Source: DASSQJ01 sp963726295 (lineage in GTDB: Bacteria > Actinomycetota > Actinomycetes > Actinomycetales > Dermatophilaceae). From it: DNA of 64,000 nucleotides. Shown here in pieces: positions 20,242 to 28,262 of this stretch; the first letter of the stretch is position 1, and the number at the start of each line of letters is the position of its first letter. A program made the translations under genes and the position numbers. The notes beneath the pieces are model-generated. The model made no database searches, was not told where the DNA came from, and saw only the letters and a program-made list of their open reading frames with translations. The DNA is taken from assembly GCA_963726295.1 (NCBI GenBank), contig CAVSBW010000004.1, forward strand, positions 1 to 64,000, given 5' to 3'.

Positions 20242-21627
20242 TCAGGTCCACCCGGCGTCGTCGACCCCACCCGGCACGTCGGCGGACGGGTCATAGGGCG
20301 TGCGGGTGAAGCGGAACGAGGCGAGGTCGAGGTGCGAGACCGAGCCGTCGGCCCGGCGGACCACGCGCAGCGGCTCGCCGGCGTGGTACCCGTCCAGCCC
20401 CACCCACGTGTCGGGCCCGGTGCGCTCGAACCGCGAGCCCCGGGCGTTCCCCGGCTCCCCCAGCACGAGGTGGTCGCCCCGGAGTGTCGCGGTCGACGTC
20501 GAGGGCCCCCAGTGCCACGTGCCGACCAGCTCGAGCAGGCCGGGGTCACCGGTGGCCGACCACGCCTCCACCGGGGCCGCCTCCTCCTCCGCGAGGATGC
20601 GCAGGAGGTCGTCGCCGAGGCCGCGCATCACCGTCGTGCCCGTCGTGTTGGCCATCGTCACCACCCCGTCGCCGCGCGCGGCTCCGGGCAGACCGTCGTC
20701 ACCGTCCGACAGGCGGACCCTCACCCCGGCGAGGAACCCGGGCATCGACCCTCCGTGACCCGCGTACCGAACACCGTCGAGGTTCCAGACCTGACAGCCC
20801 AGGCCGTGTGCGCCGGTCCACGCCTGTCCCGGCTCGTCGACGACGTGGTGCGGCTCGACCATCTCGGCCAGCGTCGCCTCCGACAGCAGCCCGGCGGTGT
20901 CGCCGGCGAGGAAGGTGGCCCACCGCGCCAGGTCGGGCACGGTGGCCCAGAGCTGTCCCGCCGGCGCCATGGCACCGGCGTCGTGCTCCGGCTCCGGGAG
21001 AAGGAGGTCGGCGAAGGGGTGCACGGCCAGGCCGGGGGCGGAGGACCCTTCCGGCCGGGGAGTGGTGCGTCCCAGGCCCAGCGGCTCGAGCAGCTCGGAG
21101 CGCACGACCTCGAACCAGCCGGCACCGTGGTGCACCTCGAGGAGTCGGCCCAGCGCGCCGTAGCCGACGTTGGAGTAGTGGAACCGGCGGCCTGCGCGGA
21201 ACCGCCGGCCCACCGGCGACGCGGCGAGCGCGTCCCAGTCCCCGCCCGGGGTTCGCTCCCACCAGGGGCCGTCGGTCTCGGCCTGCACCCCGGCGGCATG
21301 GGTGAGCAGCTGCTCGAGGGTGACGTCGTCCAGCTCCGACCCGGGCACGTGCTGCCCGAAGCGATCGGTGAGCTCGAGGTGGCCGGCGTCGCGCAGCCGC
21401 AGCACGCAGACCGCGACGAACGTCTTGGTGATCGAGCCCATCCGGTACTGCGTGTCGTCGCCGGCGGCCGGCCCCTCCGCCCGTCCGTCGACGGTGCCCG
21501 CCGCGCCGCTCCACACCAGCTCACCAGCGCGTACCACCCCGGCGACGAGGGAGGGCACGCGGCCGTCCCGCTGGGCGCGGGCCAGGGCGTGGTCGAGGCG
21601 GGCGACGGTGCCGGTCAGCAGGCTCAC
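20242..21627 (-). CDS. serine hydrolase, class C beta-lactamase fold (PF00144 type)
   Basis: A 461-residue protein with the penicillin-binding/esterase fold. It has the active-site tetrad SITK (S65-K68) and YSN motif (Y151-S152-N153 in FHYSNVGYG). The third motif is the HGGSMPGF form (in place of KTG), usual for esterase or D-amino-peptidase members. There is no signal peptide, so a cytoplasmic peptidase/esterase is more likely than an antibiotic-hydrolysing enzyme. The C-terminal ~120 residues form a separate lipocalin-like beta region (WHWGPSTSTATLRGDHLV). The start is GTG/ATG at 21627. Confidence 0.88.
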   Translation of the reverse strand: MSLLTGTVARLDHALARAQRDGRVPSLVAGVVRAGELVWSGAAGTVDGRAEGPAAGDDTQYRMGSITKTFVAVCVLRLRDAGHLELTDRFGQHVPGSELDDVTLEQLLTHAAGVQAETDGPWWERTPGGDWDALAASPVGRRFRAGRRFHYSNVGYGALGRLLEVHHGAGWFEVVRSELLEPLGLGRTTPRPEGSSAPGLAVHPFADLLLPEPEHDAGAMAPAGQLWATVPDLARWATFLAGDTAGLLSEATLAEMVEPHHVVDEPGQAWTGAHGLGCQVWNLDGVRYAGHGGSMPGFLAGVRVRLSDGDDGLPGAARGDGVVTMANTTGTTVMRGLGDDLLRILAEEEAAPVEAWSATGDPGLLELVGTWHWGPSTSTATLRGDHLVLGEPGNARGSRFERTGPDTWVGLDGYHAGEPLRVVRRADGSVSHLDLASFRFTRTPYDPSADVPGGVDDAGWT

Positions 21628-21684
21628 CCGGCCACCCTAGGCCGCGGTGGACCCGTGTGCTCCGCGGGCTGGGAGTATGGGCGC

Positions 21685-22128
21685 ATGACCCGTCCCTACG
21701 TCGTGGAGGTGCCGCTGCGCTGGTCCGACATGGACGCGTACGGCCACGTCAACAACGTCCAGTTCCTCAGGTTGCTCGAGGACGCCCGTGTGATCGGCTT
21801 CCGCGAGTGGTACCCGGAGGGATCGATGCTCGAGGAGGGGATCGTCGTCTCCCGCCACGCCATCGAGTACCGCGCCCCGCTGACCTACCGGCCGGCCCCG
21901 GTGGAGGTCGACATGTGGGTGACGCGCCTGCACGGAGCGGGCTTCGACCTCGGCTACGTCGTCCGCGACCCCGAGGGCGTGGGCGACCGGGTGTACGCCG
22001 TGGCCGAGACCGGACTGGCCCTCTACGACTTCGCGGCGGCGCGGCCCCGCCGGCTGCCACCCGCGGCCCGCGAGGCGCTCGAACCGCACCGGGGCGAGCC
22101 GGTCGCGTTCCGCTGGGCCGCACGGTGA
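21685..22128 (+). CDS. acyl-CoA thioesterase, 4HBT hot-dog family
   Basis: A 147-residue single hot-dog thioesterase. The catalytic block WSDMDAYGHVNNVQFLRLLEDAR has Asp17 and the following GHVNN, shown as WSDMDAYGHVNN, the YbgC/FadM-type signature. It hydrolyses acyl-CoA in the cytoplasm. Length is normal for the family. The start chosen is ATG 21685. The long open frame upstream is antisense to the serine hydrolase. The stop overlaps the next gene by GTGA, so the two are co-translated. Confidence 0.92.
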   Translation: MTRPYVVEVPLRWSDMDAYGHVNNVQFLRLLEDARVIGFREWYPEGSMLEEGIVVSRHAIEYRAPLTYRPAPVEVDMWVTRLHGAGFDLGYVVRDPEGVGDRVYAVAETGLALYDFAAARPRRLPPAAREALEPHRGEPVAFRWAAR

Positions 22129-22757
22129 GCCCGCCGCCCGTCGACCTCCTGCGTCTGGCCGACGCCGCGTCGCTCTCCGACCTGGGCCGGTTCGCCGCAC
22201 GGGCCCGCTCGCTGGACGAGGCGGGCGCCATCCGGCTCCAGGCCACCGGCAGTGTGCTCGCGGCCTGGGTCGGGGTTCTGCCCGGGCGCGGGATCCTCGG
22301 TGAGGGCACCGTGCTGGGCCTGCGCACCTTCGCCCTCGGCGAACCGGCCGAGTGCGACGTCGTCGTGCCCCTGGGCGCCGTCACCGACCGCACGTCCCGG
22401 CCGACCGGCACCGGCGACCTGCCCGTGCCCTCCACCCGGGCCCTCGCCGCGTGGTCGGCCGTCACGCCGCCACGCAGCGGGTGGGAGCCGGTCGCGGACG
22501 TGTCGGCCGACGACCTCGCCGCGTCGGCACGGACGGGGATCGAGGTGGTCACCGCCGCAGTCCGGGAGCGCGGGGCCGCCGCCGGGCTGGTGCGCGACCG
22601 GGTGTGGGCAGCCGAGGTCACGTCGGGGGTGCGGGCCGGCGGGGCGCTGGCCGCCTACTCCCTCGGCTTCCTCCGCCCGGGTTCACCGGTGACGGTGCAC
22701 CGCAGTGGCTCGTGGACCCGCCTCACCGCCATCGGCGGTCACGTGCTGATGCGCTGA
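22125..22757 (+). CDS. hypothetical protein coupled to thioesterase
   Basis: A 210-residue, Ala/Val-rich soluble protein with no membrane segment and no recognised domain. Visible blocks are a helical N-terminus (LADAASLSDLGRFAARAR), a central beta-rich part (ATGSVLAAWVGVLPGRG, LGLRTFALGE) and a helical segment around ASARTGIEVVTAAVRERG. It starts at GTG 22125 in a 4-bp overlap with the hot-dog thioesterase, so a joint role is likely. Its last 19 bp overlap the convergent MFS gene. The reading frame is well supported by codon-position GC; function is unknown. Confidence 0.75.
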   Translation: MSPPPVDLLRLADAASLSDLGRFAARARSLDEAGAIRLQATGSVLAAWVGVLPGRGILGEGTVLGLRTFALGEPAECDVVVPLGAVTDRTSRPTGTGDLPVPSTRALAAWSAVTPPRSGWEPVADVSADDLAASARTGIEVVTAAVRERGAAAGLVRDRVWAAEVTSGVRAGGALAAYSLGFLRPGSPVTVHRSGSWTRLTAIGGHVLMR

Positions 22758-24175
22758 CCCTCCGGCACGGTGCGCCGGCCGCCGCCGGCGATCCGCTGCC
22801 CCGCGACGATGACGACCGCGGACACCACGGCCAGCCCGAGGAAGATCTTCCCGAACAGCGCGTTGTCCTGCCCCGGCACGTGGAAGGCCGCGAACACCGC
22901 GGTGGCCCCCGCGATGCCCACGACGCTGCCGAGCACGTCGGAGAGCTGGAGTGCCGACGACACCTCACCGTGCTCACCCATCGGCGTCAGCTCGAGCCCC
23001 AGGATGGTCGTCGTCGTCACCCCGGTACCCATGGCGAGCCCGGTGACGAGGAGCGCGACGGCGCTGAGCCAGCCCGGGAGGTTCATCCACGCGATGGCCG
23101 AGAGCGCCAGCAGGCCGACGGTGAGGAGGAGCGCGCCGAGCTCGATGAGGCGGTGGCGCGGCAGGTCCATGCTCTCGTGGCCCTGGTACCACGCGCCCGC
23201 CGCCCAGCCGATGGCCCCGGACGCCAGGGCGAGCCCGGCCACCTGCAGGCTGGCGTGCCGCTGCCCGACGAGGAAGAGCGGGACGTAGGTGATGCCGGCG
23301 TAGAAGGCGGCGCAGAGCAGAGCGCGCGACAGGATGACCGAGGGCACGCCGGGTGCCATCGCCCACGTGCCGCGCGGGAGGAGGACGGGGGCCAGGGCAG
23401 CGACCCCGACCAGACCCAGGGCTGCCACGAGGGTCTTGGGCGACCACTGGAGCACGAGCTCGTGGGTGCCGTACTGGAGGGCCCCGGCGGCGAGGGCGAT
23501 GCCGATGCCCGCCCACGCGGCCCGCACGTGCGTGGCGTGGTCGCGCGTGCTGGCAGCGACCCGCAGGTGCGAGGTGTCGACCCGCCGCTGGGCGTGCGCG
23601 AGAACCGCCATCGTGACGACGACCGGCAGGACGACGATCCAGAACACCCAGCGCCACGACAGGGTCTCGGTGAGCCATGCGGAGGCGAGCGGCCCCACGA
23701 GGCTGGGCAGTACCCACGCCGCGGAGATGTACGTGAACAGCTTCGGCCGGATGTTCTCGGGGTACACGCGACCGGCTATGACGTAGAGCATGACGACGAG
23801 CAGTCCGCCCCCGAGCCCGGTGAGCGCCCGCCCCACGAGGAAGACGTCGAGCCGGGTCGCGCAGCCGCACGTGGCGGCGCCCGCCGCGAGCAGGGCCTGG
23901 CCGACGAGGGCCCCGGGCAGCGGGCCGGAGCGATCGGTCCACACCCCCGCGAGCACGATGCCGAGGAGCTGGGCCGTGAGCATCACCGAGAACGCGAAGC
24001 CGTACGAGCGCACGGCGTGCAGGTCCTTTGCCACGGCGGGCATGGCGGTGGAGACCGCCATCGACTCGAACGCGACGATCGTCACGAGCGCGAGCACGGC
24101 GAGGGTCACCTCGAGGTACGGCCGCTTCAGCGGTCCACCCGGGGCGGTGCTCGTCGTCTCGGCCATCCTCTCCAC
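22739..24175 (-). CDS. MFS transporter
   Basis: A 478-residue major facilitator with 12-14 membrane segments. After a short hydrophilic N-terminus, helix 1 has FESMAVSTAMPAVAKDL (drug-transporter class), motif A-like VWTDRSGPLPGALVG, and the repeated GRALTGLGGGLLVVM. The start is GTG 24175, 1 bp after the upstream gene's stop; ATG 24166 (MAETTSTAPG) is equally possible. The tight spacing puts it in one transcript with the GDPD and GH13 genes upstream, but the substrate cannot be read. Confidence 0.87.
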   Translation of the reverse strand: MERMAETTSTAPGGPLKRPYLEVTLAVLALVTIVAFESMAVSTAMPAVAKDLHAVRSYGFAFSVMLTAQLLGIVLAGVWTDRSGPLPGALVGQALLAAGAATCGCATRLDVFLVGRALTGLGGGLLVVMLYVIAGRVYPENIRPKLFTYISAAWVLPSLVGPLASAWLTETLSWRWVFWIVVLPVVVTMAVLAHAQRRVDTSHLRVAASTRDHATHVRAAWAGIGIALAAGALQYGTHELVLQWSPKTLVAALGLVGVAALAPVLLPRGTWAMAPGVPSVILSRALLCAAFYAGITYVPLFLVGQRHASLQVAGLALASGAIGWAAGAWYQGHESMDLPRHRLIELGALLLTVGLLALSAIAWMNLPGWLSAVALLVTGLAMGTGVTTTTILGLELTPMGEHGEVSSALQLSDVLGSVVGIAGATAVFAAFHVPGQDNALFGKIFLGLAVVSAVVIVAGQRIAGGGRRTVPEGQRIST

Positions 24176-24176
24176 T

Positions 24177-24995
24177 CTAGGACGGCGGGGGCGCGCCGAG
24201 GGGCAGACCGCGCTCGGCGAGTACGTCGCGCAGGACGTCGATGTGGTCGGTGACGATGCCGTCGACGCCGAGGTCCAGCAGTCGGTGCATCTCGTGCGCG
24301 TCCTCGCGCGACCACGAGTGGAACCAGACGTGCACGTGCTTCCCCAGGGCGTGCGCCCGGCGCACCACGCCCGGGGTCACGAGGGTGATGGTGCGGCCGC
24401 GGAGGCGGTGGTGCGCAGGGATCTGGAGCACAGGGGCCGGTGTGTGGAGCAACCGGCTCAGGGCTCCCGGCGTGAACCTCAGCAGGGCGGTGCCCACCTG
24501 TCCGGCGGCGGTGGCGACGCCCGGGCCCAGCGCGCGCCGGGCGGCCCGCAGCCGGCGTTCCGAGAACGATCCGATGCACACCCGTCCGGCGGCGTCGTGC
24601 CGGGCGACCTCGCGCAGGGTCGGCTGGAGCGCGCTGTCGGCCTTGACGTCGATGTTGACCCGGACGTCCGGCCACTCCTCGAACACGGCGGCGAGGAGCG
24701 GCACCGGTTCGGTGCCCCCGACCCGGGCTCGGCTCACCTCCCGCCAGGTGAGGGAGGCGATCGCCCCGCTGGTGTCGGTGGCCCGGTCGAGCACCGCGTC
24801 GTGGAAGGCGACGACCTGGCCGTCACGGGTCGCGTGCACGTCGGTCTCTAGGTACCGGTACCCGAGGTCGACCGCGCGCCTGAAGGCGGCCATCGTGTTC
24901 TCGAGCCCCACGTTGGGCGCATAGGCCGCCCCGCCCCGGTGGGCGAGGGCCAGGGGGGTGGGGTCGGAGAGGTAGGTGAACGCCTCGGCCCGCAC
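24177..24995 (-). CDS. glycerophosphodiester phosphodiesterase
   Basis: A 272-residue TIM-barrel phosphodiesterase that cleaves glycerophosphodiesters to glycerol-3-phosphate and an alcohol. Catalytic and metal motifs are LALAHRGGA (His19, Arg20), GLENTMAAF (Glu), YLETDVHATRDGQ (Glu/Asp) and VAFHDAVLDR (His). The end LLDLGVDGIVTDHID is the usual GDPD C-terminus. There is no signal peptide, so it is cytoplasmic. The start is GTG 24995, 1 bp after the GH13 stop, and the MFS gene follows directly; the three genes look like one operon. Confidence 0.94.
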   Translation of the reverse strand: MRAEAFTYLSDPTPLALAHRGGAAYAPNVGLENTMAAFRRAVDLGYRYLETDVHATRDGQVVAFHDAVLDRATDTSGAIASLTWREVSRARVGGTEPVPLLAAVFEEWPDVRVNIDVKADSALQPTLREVARHDAAGRVCIGSFSERRLRAARRALGPGVATAAGQVGTALLRFTPGALSRLLHTPAPVLQIPAHHRLRGRTITLVTPGVVRRAHALGKHVHVWFHSWSREDAHEMHRLLDLGVDGIVTDHIDVLRDVLAERGLPLGAPPPS

Positions 24996-24996
24996 C

Positions 24997-26817
24997 TCAG
25001 CCCTCCGTCACCGGCAGCCGCACCCACGCCGTGGCGTCCTGCGGGACCGCGCCGTCCTCGGTCAACGGCGCCGACGTCGCGATCACCTCGCCCTCGGGAA
25101 GCGCGACCGGATCGGGGCCGGTGTTCGTGACCACGAGGAGGGTCCGGGCACCATCCCCCGCGAGGTTGCGGAACGCGACCACCGAGTCGGAGCAGCGCTC
25201 GTCCCAGGTGAGGCCGCCGTGCCCGAAGCGATGCCGGCGGCGGTAGTCGAGCAGCGTCCGGTACAGCTCGAGCGTCGAGCCGTCCACGCCGGCCTGCTGG
25301 TCCACGGCGAGGTCGCCGTAGACGTCGGGCTGGGGGAGCCACGGGCTCTGCCCCGGACCGAAGCCGAAGCTCGGCCCGTCCTTCGACCACGGCATCGGCA
25401 CCCGGCAGCCGTCGCGGCCGGTGACCTCGTGCTCCGTCCGGTGGTACGTCGGGTCCTGGCGGTAGCGGTCGGGCATGCTCGTGTGCTCCGGCAGGCCGAG
25501 CTCCTCGCCGTAGTAGACGTAGGCGCCCCCGGGCAGGCCGAGCATCATCGCCGTCGCCGCCCGGGCGCGGCGCAGGCCGAGCGCGGCGTCGGGCTGCGGG
25601 TCCGAGGCGCGGATGCCGTTGGGTCGCGGGGTGTCCTGGTCGAGGCCCAGGCGCGAGGCGTGCCGGACGACGTCGTGGTTCGAGAGGACCCACGTGGTGG
25701 GGGCACCCACGTCGTCGTTGGTGCGCAGAGAAAGCTCGATGACCGAGCGCAGGACGGCGGCGTCCCAGTGGCAGTCGAGGAACTCGAAGTTGAACGCCTG
25801 GTGCATCTCACCGGGGCGCACGTACCTGGCCAGGCGCTCCAGCGGCTTCACCCACGCCTCGGCGCAGAGGATGCGGTCGGGCTCGCCGTACGCGTCGAGC
25901 ACCTTGCGCCAGCCGCGGTAGATCTCGTGGACACCCTCCTGGTCCCACATCGGCGACGCGCCGGTTGCGGTGTGGTCGAGGACGGTACCCGGCGCCCCGT
26001 GCGCCTCCCGGTCACCGTCGCTGCCCTCGCCGGTGGGTCCGGTGTCGGCGTCGACCCTGTCGTACAGGCCGACCGGTCCGTGCCAGTCGGGCAGGCCGGG
26101 CTTCTTGACCAGGCCGTGCGCGACGTCGACGCGGAAGCCGTCGACCCCGCGGTCCACCCAGAAGTGCAGGATCGAGTGGAACTCCTCCCGGACCTCGGGG
26201 TTCTGCCAGTTGAGGTCCGGCTGGGTCACGTCGAAGAGGTGGAGGTACCACTGCCCCGGGCTGCCGTCGGCCTCGGTGACCCGGGTCCACCCGGGGCCAC
26301 CGAACACCGACGGCCAGTTGTTCGGGGGCCGGGAGCCGTCGGGGCCGGCGCCGTCACGGAACATGTAGCGGTCGCGGGCCGGGCTGTCGGGCGGCGACGC
26401 CAACGCCTCCTGGAACCAGCGGTGCTCGCTGCTCGTGTGGTTCGGCACGAGGTCGACGAGCACCTTGAGCCCGAGTTCGTGGGCCGTCGCGATCATCGCG
26501 TCGGCGTCGTCCAGGGTGCCGAACAGGGGGTCGATGTCGCGGTACTCGGCGACGTCGTACCCGGCGTCGTTCATCGGCGAGACGTAGAACGGGCTCAGCC
26601 ACACCGCATCGACGCCGAGGTCGCGCAGGTACGGCAGCCGGGCCGTGATGCCGGGGAGGTCACCGATCCCGTCGCCGTCGGAGTCGGCGAAGGAGCGCGG
26701 GTACACCTGGTAGATCACGGCATCGCGCCACCACGGCGCGTCGGGGGAGTCGGGTTCGTGCACGCTGACGCCGGGCTCGGACACGGTCGAGGGGGTGGAG
26801 TCGCTCACTGGCCCCAT
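24997..26817 (-). CDS. GH13 alpha-glucosidase / oligo-1,6-glucosidase
   Basis: A 606-residue cytoplasmic glycoside hydrolase of family 13. Regions I-IV are visible: DLVPNHTS, GFRVDVAHGL with nucleophile Asp at about D231, ILCAEAW with acid Glu at about E320, and LSNHDVVRH with Asp382. The opening WWRDAVIYQVYPRSFADSDGDG and the QPDLNW block are typical of oligo-1,6-glucosidase, alpha-glucosidase and trehalose-related hydrolases, rather than large amylases. The start is ATG 26817; a GTG a few codons in is possible. It probably releases glucose from short alpha-glucans or isomaltose-type sugars. It is the first gene of the GDPD/MFS operon. Confidence 0.93.
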   Translation of the reverse strand: MGPVSDSTPSTVSEPGVSVHEPDSPDAPWWRDAVIYQVYPRSFADSDGDGIGDLPGITARLPYLRDLGVDAVWLSPFYVSPMNDAGYDVAEYRDIDPLFGTLDDADAMIATAHELGLKVLVDLVPNHTSSEHRWFQEALASPPDSPARDRYMFRDGAGPDGSRPPNNWPSVFGGPGWTRVTEADGSPGQWYLHLFDVTQPDLNWQNPEVREEFHSILHFWVDRGVDGFRVDVAHGLVKKPGLPDWHGPVGLYDRVDADTGPTGEGSDGDREAHGAPGTVLDHTATGASPMWDQEGVHEIYRGWRKVLDAYGEPDRILCAEAWVKPLERLARYVRPGEMHQAFNFEFLDCHWDAAVLRSVIELSLRTNDDVGAPTTWVLSNHDVVRHASRLGLDQDTPRPNGIRASDPQPDAALGLRRARAATAMMLGLPGGAYVYYGEELGLPEHTSMPDRYRQDPTYHRTEHEVTGRDGCRVPMPWSKDGPSFGFGPGQSPWLPQPDVYGDLAVDQQAGVDGSTLELYRTLLDYRRRHRFGHGGLTWDERCSDSVVAFRNLAGDGARTLLVVTNTGPDPVALPEGEVIATSAPLTEDGAVPQDATAWVRLPVTEG

Positions 26818-26922
26818 GTTTCCGCACGGGAGCGTCCGCGGAGAAGCCGACCCACGGCGGTGCCCCGGGATCCCGCCCCTCGGACGGAGCCCGGGGTCGG
26901 GCGGGGCAGGCGGCCCGGCAGC

Positions 26923-27315
26923 TCAGAGGCCGGGGCGGTCGGCCTCGTCCGCGGTGTTGACGAGCATGTGCGCGGCCCGCAGGAAGTAGTCGCGCATCTG
27001 CTCGGCGTGGGCCTCGTCGAGGTCGAGGGTCTCCATCGCCGCGACCATGTGCCGCAGCCACCGGTCGCGCATGTCGAGGGTCACCGGGAACGGCGCGTGC
27101 CGCATCCGCAGCCGGGGGTGGCCGCGCTCGGCGCTGTAGGCGGTGGGGCCGCCGAAGTACTGCTCGAGGAACATCCGGAGGCGGCGCTCTGCGGGCGCCA
27201 GGTCCGAGTCGGGGTACAGGGCCCGGAGCTCGGGGTCCTCGGCCACGCCCCGGTAGAAGGCGTGGACGAGCCGTTCGAACGTCGCTGCCCCGCCGACCTC
27301 CGCGTAGAAGCTCAT
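26923..27315 (-). CDS. glbO: group II truncated haemoglobin
   Basis: A 130-residue haem protein of the 2/2 globin fold. Expected GlbO residues are present: Tyr B10 (Y21 in AFYRGVAEDP), Tyr CD1 (Y34 in ALYP), proximal His F8 (H73 in RLRMRHAPFPV) and Trp G8 (W86 in RDRWLRHM). Such proteins bind O2/NO and protect respiration or redox enzymes. The start is ATG 27315, overlapping the mscS stop by 4 bp, so it is translationally coupled to the channel gene. The open frame upstream is antisense to mscS and was left out. Confidence 0.95.
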   Translation of the reverse strand: MSFYAEVGGAATFERLVHAFYRGVAEDPELRALYPDSDLAPAERRLRMFLEQYFGGPTAYSAERGHPRLRMRHAPFPVTLDMRDRWLRHMVAAMETLDLDEAHAEQMRDYFLRAAHMLVNTADEADRPGL

Positions 27316-28262
27316 GCGGGCCCCCCGGTGAGTGGCGACAGCGGCGGACCCTGGATGCCGTGCGCGTCGAACGCGGACTTGATGCGGGCCCGCAGCTCCC
27401 GCTGGACGGCGAAGTTCTCGCCGGCCAGGCACTTGGCCAGGATCTTCACGGTCACCGTCTGGCCGGCGATGGAGTCGACACCGAGCACCGTGGGGGCTTC
27501 GATGAGCTTGGGCGCCCACTCCGAGTCCTCGGCGAAGGCCTGGCAGACCTCGCGGACGATCCCGAGGACCTTCTGGATGTCCTCGCGGTACGACACCGGC
27601 ATGTCGACCCAGGCGGCGCCGTAGCCCTGCGAGCGGTTGCCGATGCGGACGACCTCGCCGTTGCGGACGTACCAGACGATGCCGTCGGAGTCGCGCAGCC
27701 GGGTGATCCGGAGCGAGACCTCCTCGATGGTCCCGATCGCCTCGCCGGTGTCGACGACGTCGCCGACGCCGTACTGGTCCTCGAAGATCATGAAGATCCC
27801 GGAGAGGAAGTCCTTGACCAGGCTCTGGGCGCCGAAGCCGAGGGCCACGCCCCCCACACCGGCAGAGGCGAGCAGAGGTGCGAGCGGAATGCCGAGCAGG
27901 CCCATGACGGTCAGGCCGGCGACGACGCCCACGACGAAGGTCGAGACGCTGCGCAGCAGCGAGCCCACGGTCTGCACCCGGGCGGCCTGCCGCTCCCCGG
28001 ACTGCCCGGTGGTCGTGGCCAGCAGGTTCCCGTGGGCGTCGCGGTCGTTGGCGCGCTGGGTAGAGCGCGCTGCCATCGTGTCGACGGTGCGCGCGATGAG
28101 GCGGTGCAGCGCCCAGCGCGCCACCAGTGCGAGGACGATGGTCGCGACGATGCGCAGTCCGTTCGTGAACAGCCACGTCTGCGCGACCTCGGCGTAGTCC
28201 ACCATCGCCTGGGCGTCCAGGTCGGGCAGGCCGATCATGGCGACGGCGTCAGCCACGGGCAT
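27312..28262 (-). CDS. mscS: small-conductance mechanosensitive channel (MscS family)
   Basis: A 316-residue membrane channel. Three N-terminal membrane helices are followed by the pore-lining TM3 with GLLGIPLAPLLASAGVGGVALGFGAQSLVKD, recognised from the pieces SAGVGGVALGFGAQSLVKDF. The beta domain has FEDQYGVGDVVD and the WYVRNGEVVRIGNRSQG block, and a C-terminal cage domain follows. It releases solutes on hypo-osmotic shock. The start is ATG 28262 (or the adjacent GTG 28265). It overlaps the end of pepN by 14 bp and globin by 4 bp, giving a pepN-mscS-glbO order that recurs in actinobacteria. Confidence 0.93.
   Translation of the reverse strand: MPVADAVAMIGLPDLDAQAMVDYAEVAQTWLFTNGLRIVATIVLALVARWALHRLIARTVDTMAARSTQRANDRDAHGNLLATTTGQSGERQAARVQTVGSLLRSVSTFVVGVVAGLTVMGLLGIPLAPLLASAGVGGVALGFGAQSLVKDFLSGIFMIFEDQYGVGDVVDTGEAIGTIEEVSLRITRLRDSDGIVWYVRNGEVVRIGNRSQGYGAAWVDMPVSYREDIQKVLGIVREVCQAFAEDSEWAPKLIEAPTVLGVDSIAGQTVTVKILAKCLAGENFAVQRELRARIKSAFDAHGIQGPPLSPLTGGPA

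Noticed and set aside
21657..22124. Extension of the hypothetical gene back over the thioesterase
   Set aside because: Frame-shifted shadow of the hot-dog gene; the GTG at 22125 gives the usual 4-bp overlap.
26818..26922. Possible hairpin between the GH13 and globin genes
   Set aside because: C- and G-runs give several imperfect pairings but no clear single stem.
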